The notes beneath the pieces were generated by a model, which saw nothing but the letters and a program-made list of their open reading frames with translations, ran no database searches and had not been told where the DNA came from. Below, piece after piece: positions 1-6,513 of a stretch of DNA of 10,251 nucleotides. Each line of letters begins with the position of its first letter. Within the stretch, counting starts at the first letter, position 1. Made by a program: the position numbers and the translations under genes. Location of the stretch: NCBI GenBank assembly GCA_903644035.1, contig CAHJXG010000054.1, forward strand, positions 1 to 10,251. Reading direction: 5' to 3'. This DNA is from Rhodospirillales bacterium. Its GTDB lineage: Bacteria > Pseudomonadota > Alphaproteobacteria > Acetobacterales > Acetobacteraceae.

Positions 1-649
1 AACCTATGTAACCCCGATGCGAGTCGCCGGTGTGGAAGTAGCCGAGGTGGCTGCCGGTCTCGATGATGGCCTGCCCGATGTCGGATTCCTCGATGTTCAT
101 GTGATACACGTCGAGGTGCACCTTGACGTTGGGCGCCCCGATCCGCTTGCACATCTCCACCGCCTGCGACGCCGTGTTGAGCACGTTGGACTCATAGCGG
201 TTGACCACCTCCAGCCCGAGGGTGATGTCGCTGCGGGCGGCGACCTCGGCCACGCGCTGGAGCACCTCGACCGACCGCTTCACGCCCTCGGCCGTCGTCG
301 GCACGTCGTACTTCTGGAACGCGGATTCGAGGATGCCGCAGACATGCGTCATGCCGACGTCGCGCGCCACCGCGAGGGCCGCCTCGAGCCGGGCCTGGCC
401 GCGCCTCTCCTTCTCGCGGTCGTTGCTGGAGATGTCCGTGCCGGCGTCGAGGCCGAGCGAGGAGGTGGCGCCGATGCCGGCCGCATCGAGCTGCCGCCGC
501 GTGAAGACCGCGTCGATGGAGCCGGGGTCGAGCAGCGGGATCTCGATCAGGTCGTAGCCGACCTTTGCCGTGTTGGCGACGGCCCGGGCGCATTCGTCGT
601 GGCTCCAGCCCTTCTCCCAGACCAGCGCGTGGACGCCTAGCTTGTTCAT
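1..649 (-). CDS. Sugar phosphate isomerase/epimerase, ketose 3-epimerase-like TIM barrel (partial, C-terminus missing)
   Basis: The first 216 residues of a xylose-isomerase-like TIM-barrel protein are visible; the rest runs off the left edge. It begins MNKLGVHALVWEKGW. It resembles the D-tagatose/D-psicose/L-ribulose 3-epimerase family, cytoplasmic metal enzymes that invert C3 of free ketoses. Family hallmarks seen are LEVVNRYESNVLNTA (residues 146-160, E147 the likely first catalytic/metal Glu), VHLDVYHMNIEE (177-188, D180 likely metal ligand) and YFHTGDSHRGYIG (204-216, H206 likely metal ligand). The second catalytic Glu expected near residue 245 lies outside the window. The ATG at 647-649 has an excellent Shine-Dalgarno, AAAGGAGAGG, at 655-664. 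It is the last visible gene of the ABC operon, 58 nt after the second permease, which suggests it acts on the imported sugar or an early product. A phosphorylated-sugar or inosose substrate cannot be excluded. Family is confident, substrate is not. Confidence 0.85.
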   Translation of the reverse strand, partial: MNKLGVHALVWEKGWSHDECARAVANTAKVGYDLIEIPLLDPGSIDAVFTRRQLDAAGIGATSSLGLDAGTDISSNDREKERRGQARLEAALAVARDVGMTHVCGILESAFQKYDVPTTAEGVKRSVEVLQRVAEVAARSDITLGLEVVNRYESNVLNTASQAVEMCKRIGAPNVKVHLDVYHMNIEESDIGQAIIETGSHLGYFHTGDSHRGYIG

Positions 650-654
650 TCTGT

Positions 655-664
655 CCTCTCCTTT
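655..664 (-). promoter_or_regulatory. Ribosome binding site of the epimerase-like gene
   Basis: AAAGGAGAGG on the minus strand lies a few bases before the ATG at 649. It contains an AGGAG core and fixes that ATG as the start. Confidence 0.7.
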
Positions 665-707
665 GATCCTGCGGCTGGCGCCGGGGCCGGACGCGGTTTG
701 CCAAGCC

Positions 708-1721
708 TCATCGCCTGCCGAACATGACCTGCACGAAGCCGCCGGCCCAGACCGACCGGACGACCATGATCAGGAGCAGGAAGCCGCCCCAGAGCGCGGT
801 CGAGAGGTGCTGGTTGGCGCCGAGCTGGTTCAGCCCGGAGGCGATCACCTGCAGGATCACCAAGGCGATGGCGACGGGGAGCACCCGGCCGAAGCCGCCG
901 AAGGGATCGACCCGGCCCAGGAAGCACGCCAGCACGGTGATGAGCAGGTAGGACTCGCCGTGCCCCACCCGCACCGAGTTGAACCGCGCCAGCATGACGA
1001 TGCCCGCGACGCCGCACATCAGGCCGGACAGCGTGTAGATCAGCGTCAGCGAGCGCCGGGTCGGCACGCCGGAGAACCGGGTCGCCTCGATGTTGGAGCC
1101 GATCATCCGGGTCGCGAAGCCGAGCCGGGAGCGCGACAGGATCACGGACCAGAGCAGGACCGCCGCCGCGAGGACGAGCAGGGGCGCAGGCACGCCGCCC
1201 ACCGTGCCCTGGCCGATGGCCTGCACGGTGCCCGGCACCCCTGAGATGTCGCCGCCCCGCGTCAGGAACTCGCCGAGGCCGCGGACGAAGATCATGGCCG
1301 ACAGCGACACCAGGATCGGGTGCGCGCCGGTATAGGCGATGACGGCGCCCATCAGCCACCCCACGAACGCCCCCGTCCCGAGCGCGGCCAGCACGCCCGC
1401 CACGAACGCCCCAAGTCCCGCATCCGCGCCGCCATGGCTCTGGAGCACGTAGGCCATCGCAAGCCCCGACAGGTTCGCCGTGAAGGTGATGGCGAGGTTG
1501 AAGCCGCCCGAGATGATCGGCATCAGCATGGCAAGGCTGAGCAGGCCGAGTTCGGGCAGCTGGAAAGCGACAGAGGTGAAGACGCCGAGGGACAGGAAGC
1601 CGGGGGCGGCGACGCCGAACAGCGCGACCACCACGGCGAGCAGGGCGAGCAGCCCGGCCACGTCGCCGTCGATCCGCCGGGCAAGGCGGCCGCCCCCGCC
1701 GCGGCGCAGGGCCTGGGACAT
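708..1721 (-). CDS. Sugar ABC transporter permease, RbsC-type (second permease)
   Basis: A 337-residue inner-membrane permease of the BPD_transp_2 (RbsC/XylH) family, which forms the channel of carbohydrate importers with its partner permease. After a short basic cytoplasmic N-terminus (RRGGGGRLARR) come roughly eight to ten hydrophobic helices. Length is normal for the family. The loop that usually reads GGIDLS in these permeases is GGFNLAITFTANLSG here (about residues 72-86), while the first permease keeps GGIDIS. Family-like stretches AHPILVSLSAMIFVRGLGEFLTRG and LACFLGRVDPFGGFGRV are also present. Start and upstream stop overlap as TGATG, and GGAGGG seven bases upstream serves as ribosome binding site, so translation is probably coupled to the first permease. 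The two permeases are clearly different in sequence, so a heterodimeric channel is likely. The transported sugar is unknown. Confidence 0.92.
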   Translation of the reverse strand: MSQALRRGGGGRLARRIDGDVAGLLALLAVVVALFGVAAPGFLSLGVFTSVAFQLPELGLLSLAMLMPIISGGFNLAITFTANLSGLAMAYVLQSHGGADAGLGAFVAGVLAALGTGAFVGWLMGAVIAYTGAHPILVSLSAMIFVRGLGEFLTRGGDISGVPGTVQAIGQGTVGGVPAPLLVLAAAVLLWSVILSRSRLGFATRMIGSNIEATRFSGVPTRRSLTLIYTLSGLMCGVAGIVMLARFNSVRVGHGESYLLITVLACFLGRVDPFGGFGRVLPVAIALVILQVIASGLNQLGANQHLSTALWGGFLLLIMVVRSVWAGGFVQVMFGRR

Positions 1722-2722
1722 CAGGCGGCCCTCCGCATGGCCGGCGTCCGCCAGGAGCCGATCAGGCGGCCCGCGCCCTCGCTCGACAGCGTGATGGCGG
1801 CCAGGATGATGGCGCCGATGATCATCTTGAAGGCGTAGGGCGAGATGCCCAGCAGGTTGAGGCCGTTCTGGGTGATGGCCACCAGGATGATGCCCAGGAA
1901 CACGCCGAGGATCGTGCCGCGGCCCCCGCCGAGCCGCGCCCCGCCCAGCACCACCGCGGCGAGGACGTCAAGCTCGCGGCCATACAGCGCGTTGGGCACG
2001 ACCTCCTGGGCGTAGTGCGCCTGCATGAGGCCCGCGATGCCGGCCATCAGCCCCAGCCACCCGTAGGCGAGGGTGTGCATGGCGCCGACGTCGACGCCGA
2101 CGCGGCGCGCGCCCTCAGGATTGTCCCCCAGGGCGTAGAGCTGGCGCCCGGTGCTCATGCGGCGCAGGAGCAGCCACGTCGCCGCCACGCACGCCGCCAT
2201 CACGAGCACGGTCAGGGTCAGCTCGGCATGGCCGCCCGCCGTCTCCGTGCCGAGGATCACGACGCGCGTGGTCCACCAGTCCGGCAGGTCGTAGATCGAC
2301 ACGCCGCCCGACCAGAACATCAGCAGGCCGAAGAACAGGTTGTAGGTCGCGATGGTGACGACGATGGAGACGATGCGGAAGCGGTGGATGAAAAAGGCGT
2401 TCACGCAGCCGAGCAGCGTGCCGAAGGTCCCCGCCAGGAGCAGCCCCACGGCCCAGTTCCCTCCGCCGAGCCGTGCCACGGCCATGGCGGTGAGGTACTG
2501 CACCACGGAGGCGGCGACCGCGAACGAGATGTCGATGCCGCCGGCGACCAGCACCACCAGCAGGCCGACGCCGAAGATGATGTTGACCGCGCTCGCGTTC
2601 AGCAGGTCGAACAGGTTGGACAGCGTGAGGAAGCTGGGCGTGAGCAGCCCCAGCCCGGCGCCCATCGCGAGGATGACGAGGATGAGCCACCGCTCGGTGC
2701 CGCCGATGCCGAACCTAGGCAT
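1721..2722 (-). CDS. Sugar ABC transporter permease, RbsC-type (first permease)
   Basis: A 333-residue polytopic inner-membrane protein of the same BPD_transp_2 family. The canonical substrate-path motif LVVLVAGGIDISFAVAASVVQ is near residues 55-75. The region ALGDNPEGARRVGVDVGAMHTLAYG matches the cytoplasmic coupling loop of RbsC proteins (usually ALGGNEEAARLSGI...), which contacts the ATPase. It is followed by the conserved VLGGARLGGGRGTILGVFLGIILVAITQNGLNLL and YAFKMIIGAIILAAI. The ATG at 2720-2722 lies inside the end of the ATPase gene (8-nt overlap), with a strong GAGGAGG ribosome site at 2729-2735, so it is co-transcribed and probably translationally coupled. It pairs with the downstream permease and the RbsA-type ATPase to import the ligand of the binding protein at 4273-5262. 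No sign of damage. Confidence 0.94.
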   Translation of the reverse strand: MPRFGIGGTERWLILVILAMGAGLGLLTPSFLTLSNLFDLLNASAVNIIFGVGLLVVLVAGGIDISFAVAASVVQYLTAMAVARLGGGNWAVGLLLAGTFGTLLGCVNAFFIHRFRIVSIVVTIATYNLFFGLLMFWSGGVSIYDLPDWWTTRVVILGTETAGGHAELTLTVLVMAACVAATWLLLRRMSTGRQLYALGDNPEGARRVGVDVGAMHTLAYGWLGLMAGIAGLMQAHYAQEVVPNALYGRELDVLAAVVLGGARLGGGRGTILGVFLGIILVAITQNGLNLLGISPYAFKMIIGAIILAAITLSSEGAGRLIGSWRTPAMRRAA

Positions 2723-4250
2723 GAACCGCCTCCTCGATGGCGTCGATGCCGGTCTCGCCCGGCACGTAGGCGCCGACGATGCGGCCGTCCCGCATGTGCA
2801 GGATGCGGTCGGCGTTGAAGTAGACCTCGGGGATCTCGTCCGAGATGAGCAGGATCGCCATCCCGGCCCCGGCCAGCCTGTGGACGATGGCGAAGATGCC
2901 GGCGCGGGCGCCCACGTCGACGCCCACGGTCGGGCTGTCGAGGATCAGCAGCTTGGGACGGGTGGCCAGCCACTTGGCGAGCACGATGCGCTGCTGGTTG
3001 CCGCCCGACAGGGTCGAGACGGCGTGGCCGGGATGGCCGGCCTTGACGCCGAGGTCGCGGATCCAGGCGTGGACCAGCGCATCCTGCCGCCGGGCGGAGA
3101 CGAGGCCGCCCGGGCCGAGCAGGCTGTCGAGCACCGCCATCGCCGTGTTGTCGGAGATCGACTGCGGCTGGACGAGGCCGAGCTGCAGCCGGTCCTCCGA
3201 CACGTAGGCGACCCCGGCCCGGATCGCCTCGCGGTTGCTGGCGAAGCGCACGGGCCTGCCTTCGAGGGTGACCGTGCCAGCGGAGGCCGGGGCCATGCCG
3301 AACAGACTGAGGGCCAGCTCGGTGCGGCCCGAGCCGAGGCGGCCCGTGAGGCCCACGATCTCGCCCCGGCGGATCGTGAGCGACACGTCGGCATAGCCCG
3401 GCGCACGGGACAGGCCCTCGACCGACAGCACGACGGGTGCGCCCGACAGGTCGCGCGTCTGCACCGCGTAGTCGAAGGTCTTGCCGGTCATCAGCTCGGT
3501 CAGCCGGGTCTGCGTCATGCCCTCGGTCGGGAAGGTGCCGACGAGCCGCCCGTCCCGCAGCACCGTGACGCGGCTGCACACCTCCAGCACCTCGGCCAGG
3601 CGGTGGCTCACGAACACCACCGCGATCCCCTCGGCGGACAGGCGCCGGACGATGGCCAGCAGCGCGTCCGTCTCGGCCTGGCTGAGCGAGGCGGTGGGTT
3701 CGTCCATGAAGACGAGCGTCGCCTCGGTGACCAAGGCCCGCGCCACCGCCACGACCTGGCGCTGCGCGATGGGAAGCGTCCGCAGCGGCGCGTCGAGGTC
3801 CAGCCCGACCCCGAGCCGGCCGAGAATGCGGGCCGCCGCCGCCCTCATGCGCCCATATCTCACGAGGCGGGGCCGGGCGCCGAGGTTGCTCTCGAAGGCG
3901 ATGTTCTCGGCGACCGTCATCTCGGGAAACAGCGCCAGGTCCTGCCAGATCACCTGGATGCCCAAGGCCCGCGCCGCCGCGGGATCAAGCCCCTCGATGG
4001 AGCGGCCGTCGAACAGCATGACCGCGCCCGGCTCGGGCCGGTGCACGCCGCTGATGATCTTGATCAGCGTGCTCTTGCCGCAGCCGTTCTCGCCCGCGAG
4101 GCACAGGACCTCGCCCCGCCTGATGTCGAAGCGCACGTCGTCCAGCGCCTTGACGCCGCCGAACCGCTTCGAGATGCGGTCAAGCTGCAGCAACGGCGCC
4201 CCGGCCTCGACGCCCGGATCGCCAGCGGTTCTGGGCAAGGCCGAGGTCAT
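2715..4250 (-). CDS. Sugar ABC transporter ATP-binding protein, RbsA-type with two nucleotide-binding domains
   Basis: A 511-residue fused double ATPase that powers the importer on the cytoplasmic face. NBD1 (about 20-250) has Walker A GENGCGKST (53-61, K59), a degenerate signature LPIAQRQ (159-165), Walker B FMDEP (D183, E184) and H-loop SHR (H216). NBD2 (about 275-500) has a degenerate Walker A GRLGSGRT (303-310, Arg in place of Lys), a perfect signature LSGGNQQ (414-420), Walker B LLILDSP (D438, with S439 where the catalytic Glu normally sits) and SDEI in place of an H-loop. Loss of the NBD2 lysine is normal for RbsA/MglA/XylG; the Ser for Glu is less usual. The composite site built from NBD1 Walker motifs and the NBD2 signature is complete, so the protein should hydrolyse ATP at one site. 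It starts 22 nt after the binding-protein stop, with no strong ribosome site. Confidence 0.95.
   Translation of the reverse strand: MTSALPRTAGDPGVEAGAPLLQLDRISKRFGGVKALDDVRFDIRRGEVLCLAGENGCGKSTLIKIISGVHRPEPGAVMLFDGRSIEGLDPAAARALGIQVIWQDLALFPEMTVAENIAFESNLGARPRLVRYGRMRAAAARILGRLGVGLDLDAPLRTLPIAQRQVVAVARALVTEATLVFMDEPTASLSQAETDALLAIVRRLSAEGIAVVFVSHRLAEVLEVCSRVTVLRDGRLVGTFPTEGMTQTRLTELMTGKTFDYAVQTRDLSGAPVVLSVEGLSRAPGYADVSLTIRRGEIVGLTGRLGSGRTELALSLFGMAPASAGTVTLEGRPVRFASNREAIRAGVAYVSEDRLQLGLVQPQSISDNTAMAVLDSLLGPGGLVSARRQDALVHAWIRDLGVKAGHPGHAVSTLSGGNQQRIVLAKWLATRPKLLILDSPTVGVDVGARAGIFAIVHRLAGAGMAILLISDEIPEVYFNADRILHMRDGRIVGAYVPGETGIDAIEEAVHA
2729..2735 (-). promoter_or_regulatory. Ribosome binding site of the first permease inside the ATPase gene
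   Basis: GAGGAGG on the minus strand, six bases before the permease ATG, lies within the last codons of the ATPase. It explains efficient initiation at the 8-nt gene overlap and decides the start at 2722. Confidence 0.7.
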
Positions 4251-4272
4251 CGCCCGTCAGGGAAGGCCGGCG

Positions 4273-5262
4273 CTACAGGCCCAGCTTGGCGAGGTCGTCC
4301 ACCGTGTCCTTGTTGAGGTCGACAAGCTCATCGACGATCAGGTTGTGGCCCTCCGGATGGACGGTGCCGAGGCCGGGGATGGTCGTGCCGTCCTTGATGG
4401 GCTCGCCCTTGGCCACCATGGTCCCGAGCGTCACGAACACCTCGCCGGCGAGCGCCGGGTTCCACATGTAGCCGCCCGTGAGCACGCCGTCGTGGACGAG
4501 CTTCCTGCCCTGTCCCGGCGAGAACGGGCCCATCACGATGACCTTGCCGCCCATGCGCTTCTCGGCCACCGCGCGGGCGGCGCCGATCGGCCCCTGGCTG
4601 CCGAAGGCGAGGAAGCCCTTGAGGTCGGGATGCGCGCGCATCAGGTCGAGCGCCGTGCTGCGGGACTGGTCCACGTTCTCCGCCACGCCGTAGCGGTCGC
4701 CCACGAGCGTCATGCCGGGCGCGTTGGCCTTGACGTAGGCGTTCGCGGCGTCGGCCCAGGCGTTGTGCAGGGGAACGGTGAGGGAGCCGACGAAGACCGC
4801 ATACTCGCCCTTGCCGCCCAGCGCCTCGACGAGGCGCTTGCCATAGGCCTCGCCGAAGCCCTTGGAGGAGGCAAGCTCGAAATCGTAGTCGGCGTTCTTC
4901 TGCTTGGGGGATTCGTGCGTGATGACCTTGATCCCGGCCGCGCGGGCGCGTTCCAGGACGGGTTCGAGCACCTCGGCATCGTTCGGCACGACGCCGATCA
5001 CATCGACCTTCTGGGCGATCAGGTCCTCGACGGCGCGCACCTGCAGGGCCGGGTCGGCGCTGGTCGGGCCGACCATGAAGGCGCGGACGCCGAGCTCGGC
5101 GCCCTTCTTCTTGATGCCGGTCTCCATGGCGTTGAACCAGGGAATGCCGCCGACCTTCACCACGACGCCGATCACCGGCTTGTCGGGCGAGGCCTGGGCG
5201 ATGCCGCTGAACGCCAGGAGCAAGGCGCTGGCGCACAGCGCGCGACGATGACGATTGACCAT
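4273..5262 (-). CDS. Periplasmic sugar-binding protein of the ABC importer (Peripla_BP_4/RbsB-like)
   Basis: A 329-residue secreted solute receptor. A Sec signal peptide is clear: basic MVNRHRR, hydrophobic ALCASALLLAFSGIA, cleavage after AQA (about residue 24), no lipobox. The mature part begins KPVIGVVVKVGGIPWFNAMETGIKKKGAELG, the first strand and helix of type I periplasmic binding proteins. ALQVRAVEDLIAQKVDVIGVVPNDAEVLEPVLERARAAGIKVITHES is the classic Peripla_BP_4 block. The overall pattern resembles rhamnose, ribose and autoinducer-2 receptors, so the ligand should be a monosaccharide or polyol, but the sequence does not decide which. The ATG at 5260-5262 has an AAGGGGGA ribosome site. 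It is the first gene of the operon and faces the LacI regulator, with the candidate operator between them. Length is typical and I see no defects. Confidence 0.94.
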   Translation of the reverse strand: MVNRHRRALCASALLLAFSGIAQASPDKPVIGVVVKVGGIPWFNAMETGIKKKGAELGVRAFMVGPTSADPALQVRAVEDLIAQKVDVIGVVPNDAEVLEPVLERARAAGIKVITHESPKQKNADYDFELASSKGFGEAYGKRLVEALGGKGEYAVFVGSLTVPLHNAWADAANAYVKANAPGMTLVGDRYGVAENVDQSRSTALDLMRAHPDLKGFLAFGSQGPIGAARAVAEKRMGGKVIVMGPFSPGQGRKLVHDGVLTGGYMWNPALAGEVFVTLGTMVAKGEPIKDGTTIPGLGTVHPEGHNLIVDELVDLNKDTVDDLAKLGL

Positions 5263-5351
5263 CCTGTTCCCCCTTACGCCCGCTCGCGACGGTGCGCTGA
5301 AACCAAGCCGTTCTGGCCGGTGAGACGCCTTTTATCTGGCCTTGTCCGCAG

Positions 5352-5367
5352 GCTAAATCTATTTAGC
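5352..5367. promoter_or_regulatory. Perfect palindromic operator candidate for the LacI-family regulator
   Basis: GCTAAAT-CT-ATTTAGC: two 7-nt arms around a 2-nt centre, strongly AT-rich inside very GC-rich DNA, in the intergenic space shared by the binding-protein operon and the regulator. LacI-family dimers bind such 14-20 bp palindromes, often next to their own gene. It covers the probable -10 and spacer of the leftward promoter, so binding would block transcription of the transporter. Assignment to this regulator is an inference from position and symmetry. Confidence 0.72.
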
Positions 5368-5379
5368 ACCATACGTCAA
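5352..5379 (-). promoter_or_regulatory. Possible sigma-70 promoter of the ABC operon
   Basis: On the minus strand TTGACG (5374-5379) is a good -35 hexamer. Sixteen bases later TTTAGC (5352-5357) is a weak -10 that coincides with one operator arm. A start near 5345 would give a leader of about 80 nt before the binding-protein ATG. The -10 match is poor, so the call is tentative. Confidence 0.4.
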
Positions 5380-5389
5380 CCGGCGTTTC

Positions 5390-5402
5390 GGCTCGACGAG
5401 CC
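5390..5402. repeat. Second short palindrome upstream of the LacI gene
   Basis: GGCTCG-A-CGAGCC is a perfect inverted repeat of 6-nt arms around one base, about 37 bp centre to centre from the AT-rich palindrome and 60 bp before the regulator start. It could be an auxiliary operator or a hairpin in the regulator leader. In GC-rich DNA such a short GC palindrome can also arise by chance. Confidence 0.3.
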
Positions 5403-5452
5403 CGTGCGGTTTCGCGGCCGCGAGGCGCCACGGGGTGAGGATCGGGCCTTTT

Positions 5453-5457
5453 GGAGG
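5453..5457 (+). promoter_or_regulatory. Ribosome binding site of the LacI-family gene
   Basis: GGAGG five bases before the ATG at 5463 favours that start over the in-frame TTG at 5451. Confidence 0.75.
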
Positions 5458-5462
5458 ACTGC

Positions 5463-6473
5463 ATGGCGCGCCCCGCCGGACGGAAGACGACGATCTACGA
5501 CATCGCGGCCGCGGCCAACGCCTCGGCCTCGACGGTCAGCCTCGTGCTCAACGGCAGCTGGGCGCGCTACCGCATCAAGGAGGACACGGCGCACCGCATC
5601 ACGGAGGCCGCGCGGCGGCTCGGATACAACGTCAACCTGACGGCACGCGGCCTGCGCCTCTCGCGGTCCGGGCTGGCGGGCATGATCCTGCCGCACTACC
5701 ACAACCGGTTCTTCGCGGACCTCGCGGAGGCGTTCGAGGCGGAGGCACGGCGCCGCGACCTGTGCCCCATCGTCGTCAGCACCCAGCGCGAGGAGGCGGT
5801 CGAGCTCAACGTCACCCGAACGCTCCTGGCGCAGCGGGTCGAGTTCCTGTTCATCGCGGGCGTGCCCCGGCCCGACCCGCTGGACCGGCTCTGCGCGGCG
5901 GCGGGCGTGCCCTGCGTCAACGTGGACCTGCCGGGAAGCGGTGCCCCCTCCGTCGTGTCGGACAACCGCGGCGGCGCCAAGCGCCTCACCGGCATCCTCA
6001 TCGACAAGGCCACGCGGCGCGGCGGGTCGCTTGCGGCCTTCCTCTACCTTGGCGGCGTCGCGGGCGAGTATGCGACGGACAACCGCGTCGCCGGCTTCAT
6101 GGAGGCGCTCCACGCCCACGGCGTCGATCTCGATCCCGGCTGCCTGGCCCTGTGCGGCTACCCGCCCGCCAGCGCGCGCGACGCGCTCAGCGCGTATTTC
6201 GACCGGTGCGGCCGGCTCCCGGCGGGCCTGTTCATCAACTCGATCGCCGCGTTCGAGGGCGCAATCGGGTTCACCTCGGGGCTGCCGGCCCCGGCGCTGG
6301 ACGCCTGCGTGGCCGGCTGCTTCGATTGGGACCCCTTCGCGGCCTGTCTGCCATTCGACGTGACGATGCTGCGCCAGGATGTCGGCACGATGATGCGGCA
6401 GGCCTTTGAGGCCCTCACGCCTGCACGACAGGACGCCCGCCCCCTTGTCATGGTCCCTGCCATTCTGGCCTGA
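5463..6473 (+). CDS. LacI-family transcriptional regulator
   Basis: A 336-residue DNA-binding repressor-type protein. The N-terminus carries the LacI helix-turn-helix and hinge: TTIYDIAAAANASASTVSLVLNGSW (about 9-33), then HRITEAARRLGYNVNLTARGLRLSRSG. The remainder is a periplasmic-binding-protein-like effector domain that senses a small ligand, from LAGMILPHYHNRFFADLAEAFEAEA to the C-terminus, with a family-like DNRGGAKRLTGILI block. I start at the ATG at 5463 because GGAGG (5453-5457) sits five bases ahead; an in-frame TTG at 5451 would place that ribosome site inside the gene. It is divergent from the sugar ABC operon and probably represses it until the imported sugar or a derivative binds, and it may control itself through the same palindrome. 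The gene is intact, of normal length, and ends 25 nt from the convergent IclR gene. Confidence 0.93.
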   Translation: MARPAGRKTTIYDIAAAANASASTVSLVLNGSWARYRIKEDTAHRITEAARRLGYNVNLTARGLRLSRSGLAGMILPHYHNRFFADLAEAFEAEARRRDLCPIVVSTQREEAVELNVTRTLLAQRVEFLFIAGVPRPDPLDRLCAAAGVPCVNVDLPGSGAPSVVSDNRGGAKRLTGILIDKATRRGGSLAAFLYLGGVAGEYATDNRVAGFMEALHAHGVDLDPGCLALCGYPPASARDALSAYFDRCGRLPAGLFINSIAAFEGAIGFTSGLPAPALDACVAGCFDWDPFAACLPFDVTMLRQDVGTMMRQAFEALTPARQDARPLVMVPAILA

Positions 6474-6488
6474 GAGCGGTATCCGCTC
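6474..6488. terminator. Small hairpin between convergent regulator genes
   Basis: GAGCGG-TAT-CCGCTC directly follows the LacI-family TGA and precedes the IclR-family stop on the other strand. It can form a 6-bp GC-rich stem with a 3-nt loop in either transcript. There is no T-run on either side, so it is not a canonical intrinsic terminator. Its position suggests a weak bidirectional 3'-end structure. Confidence 0.35.
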
Positions 6489-6513
6489 CCTTGGCCGCTC
6501 AGCCCTTGGCCGC
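6488..6513. repeat. Short direct repeat across the IclR-family stop codon
   Basis: CCCTTGGCCGC occurs at 6488-6498 and again at 6503-6513, offset by 15 nt, with the stop codon of the IclR gene (6499-6501) between the copies. On the minus strand the last codons (Ala-Lys-Gly then TGA) are followed by a near copy of themselves. This looks like a small tandem duplication from replication slippage. Confidence 0.6.

Noticed and set aside
650..707. Possible attenuator or terminator between the second permease and the epimerase
   Set aside because: The 58-nt gap contains GC-rich runs but no convincing stem followed by a T-run.
4251..4272. Hairpin between binding-protein and ATPase genes, as in some sugar operons where it sets expression ratios
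   Set aside because: Only 22 nt, with no stem of useful length visible.
2352..4316. 654-residue plus-strand open frame opposite the ATPase and permease
   Set aside because: Low-complexity, charged translation typical of antisense to GC-rich genes; the minus-strand genes here have clear motifs, starts and operon spacing.
5263..5345. Riboswitch or structured RNA in the leader of the ABC operon
   Set aside because: The leader is short and no conserved riboswitch core is recognisable; a palindromic operator explains regulation more simply.
5451..5462. TTG at 5451 as start of the LacI-family gene
   Set aside because: The GGAGG ribosome site would lie within the coding sequence; the ATG at 5463 has ideal spacing and the expected N-terminus.
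3481..5640. 719-residue plus-strand open frame crossing the binding protein, the divergent promoter and the LacI gene
   Set aside because: It runs through two unambiguous genes and a regulatory region and shows no domain; it is a chance frame.
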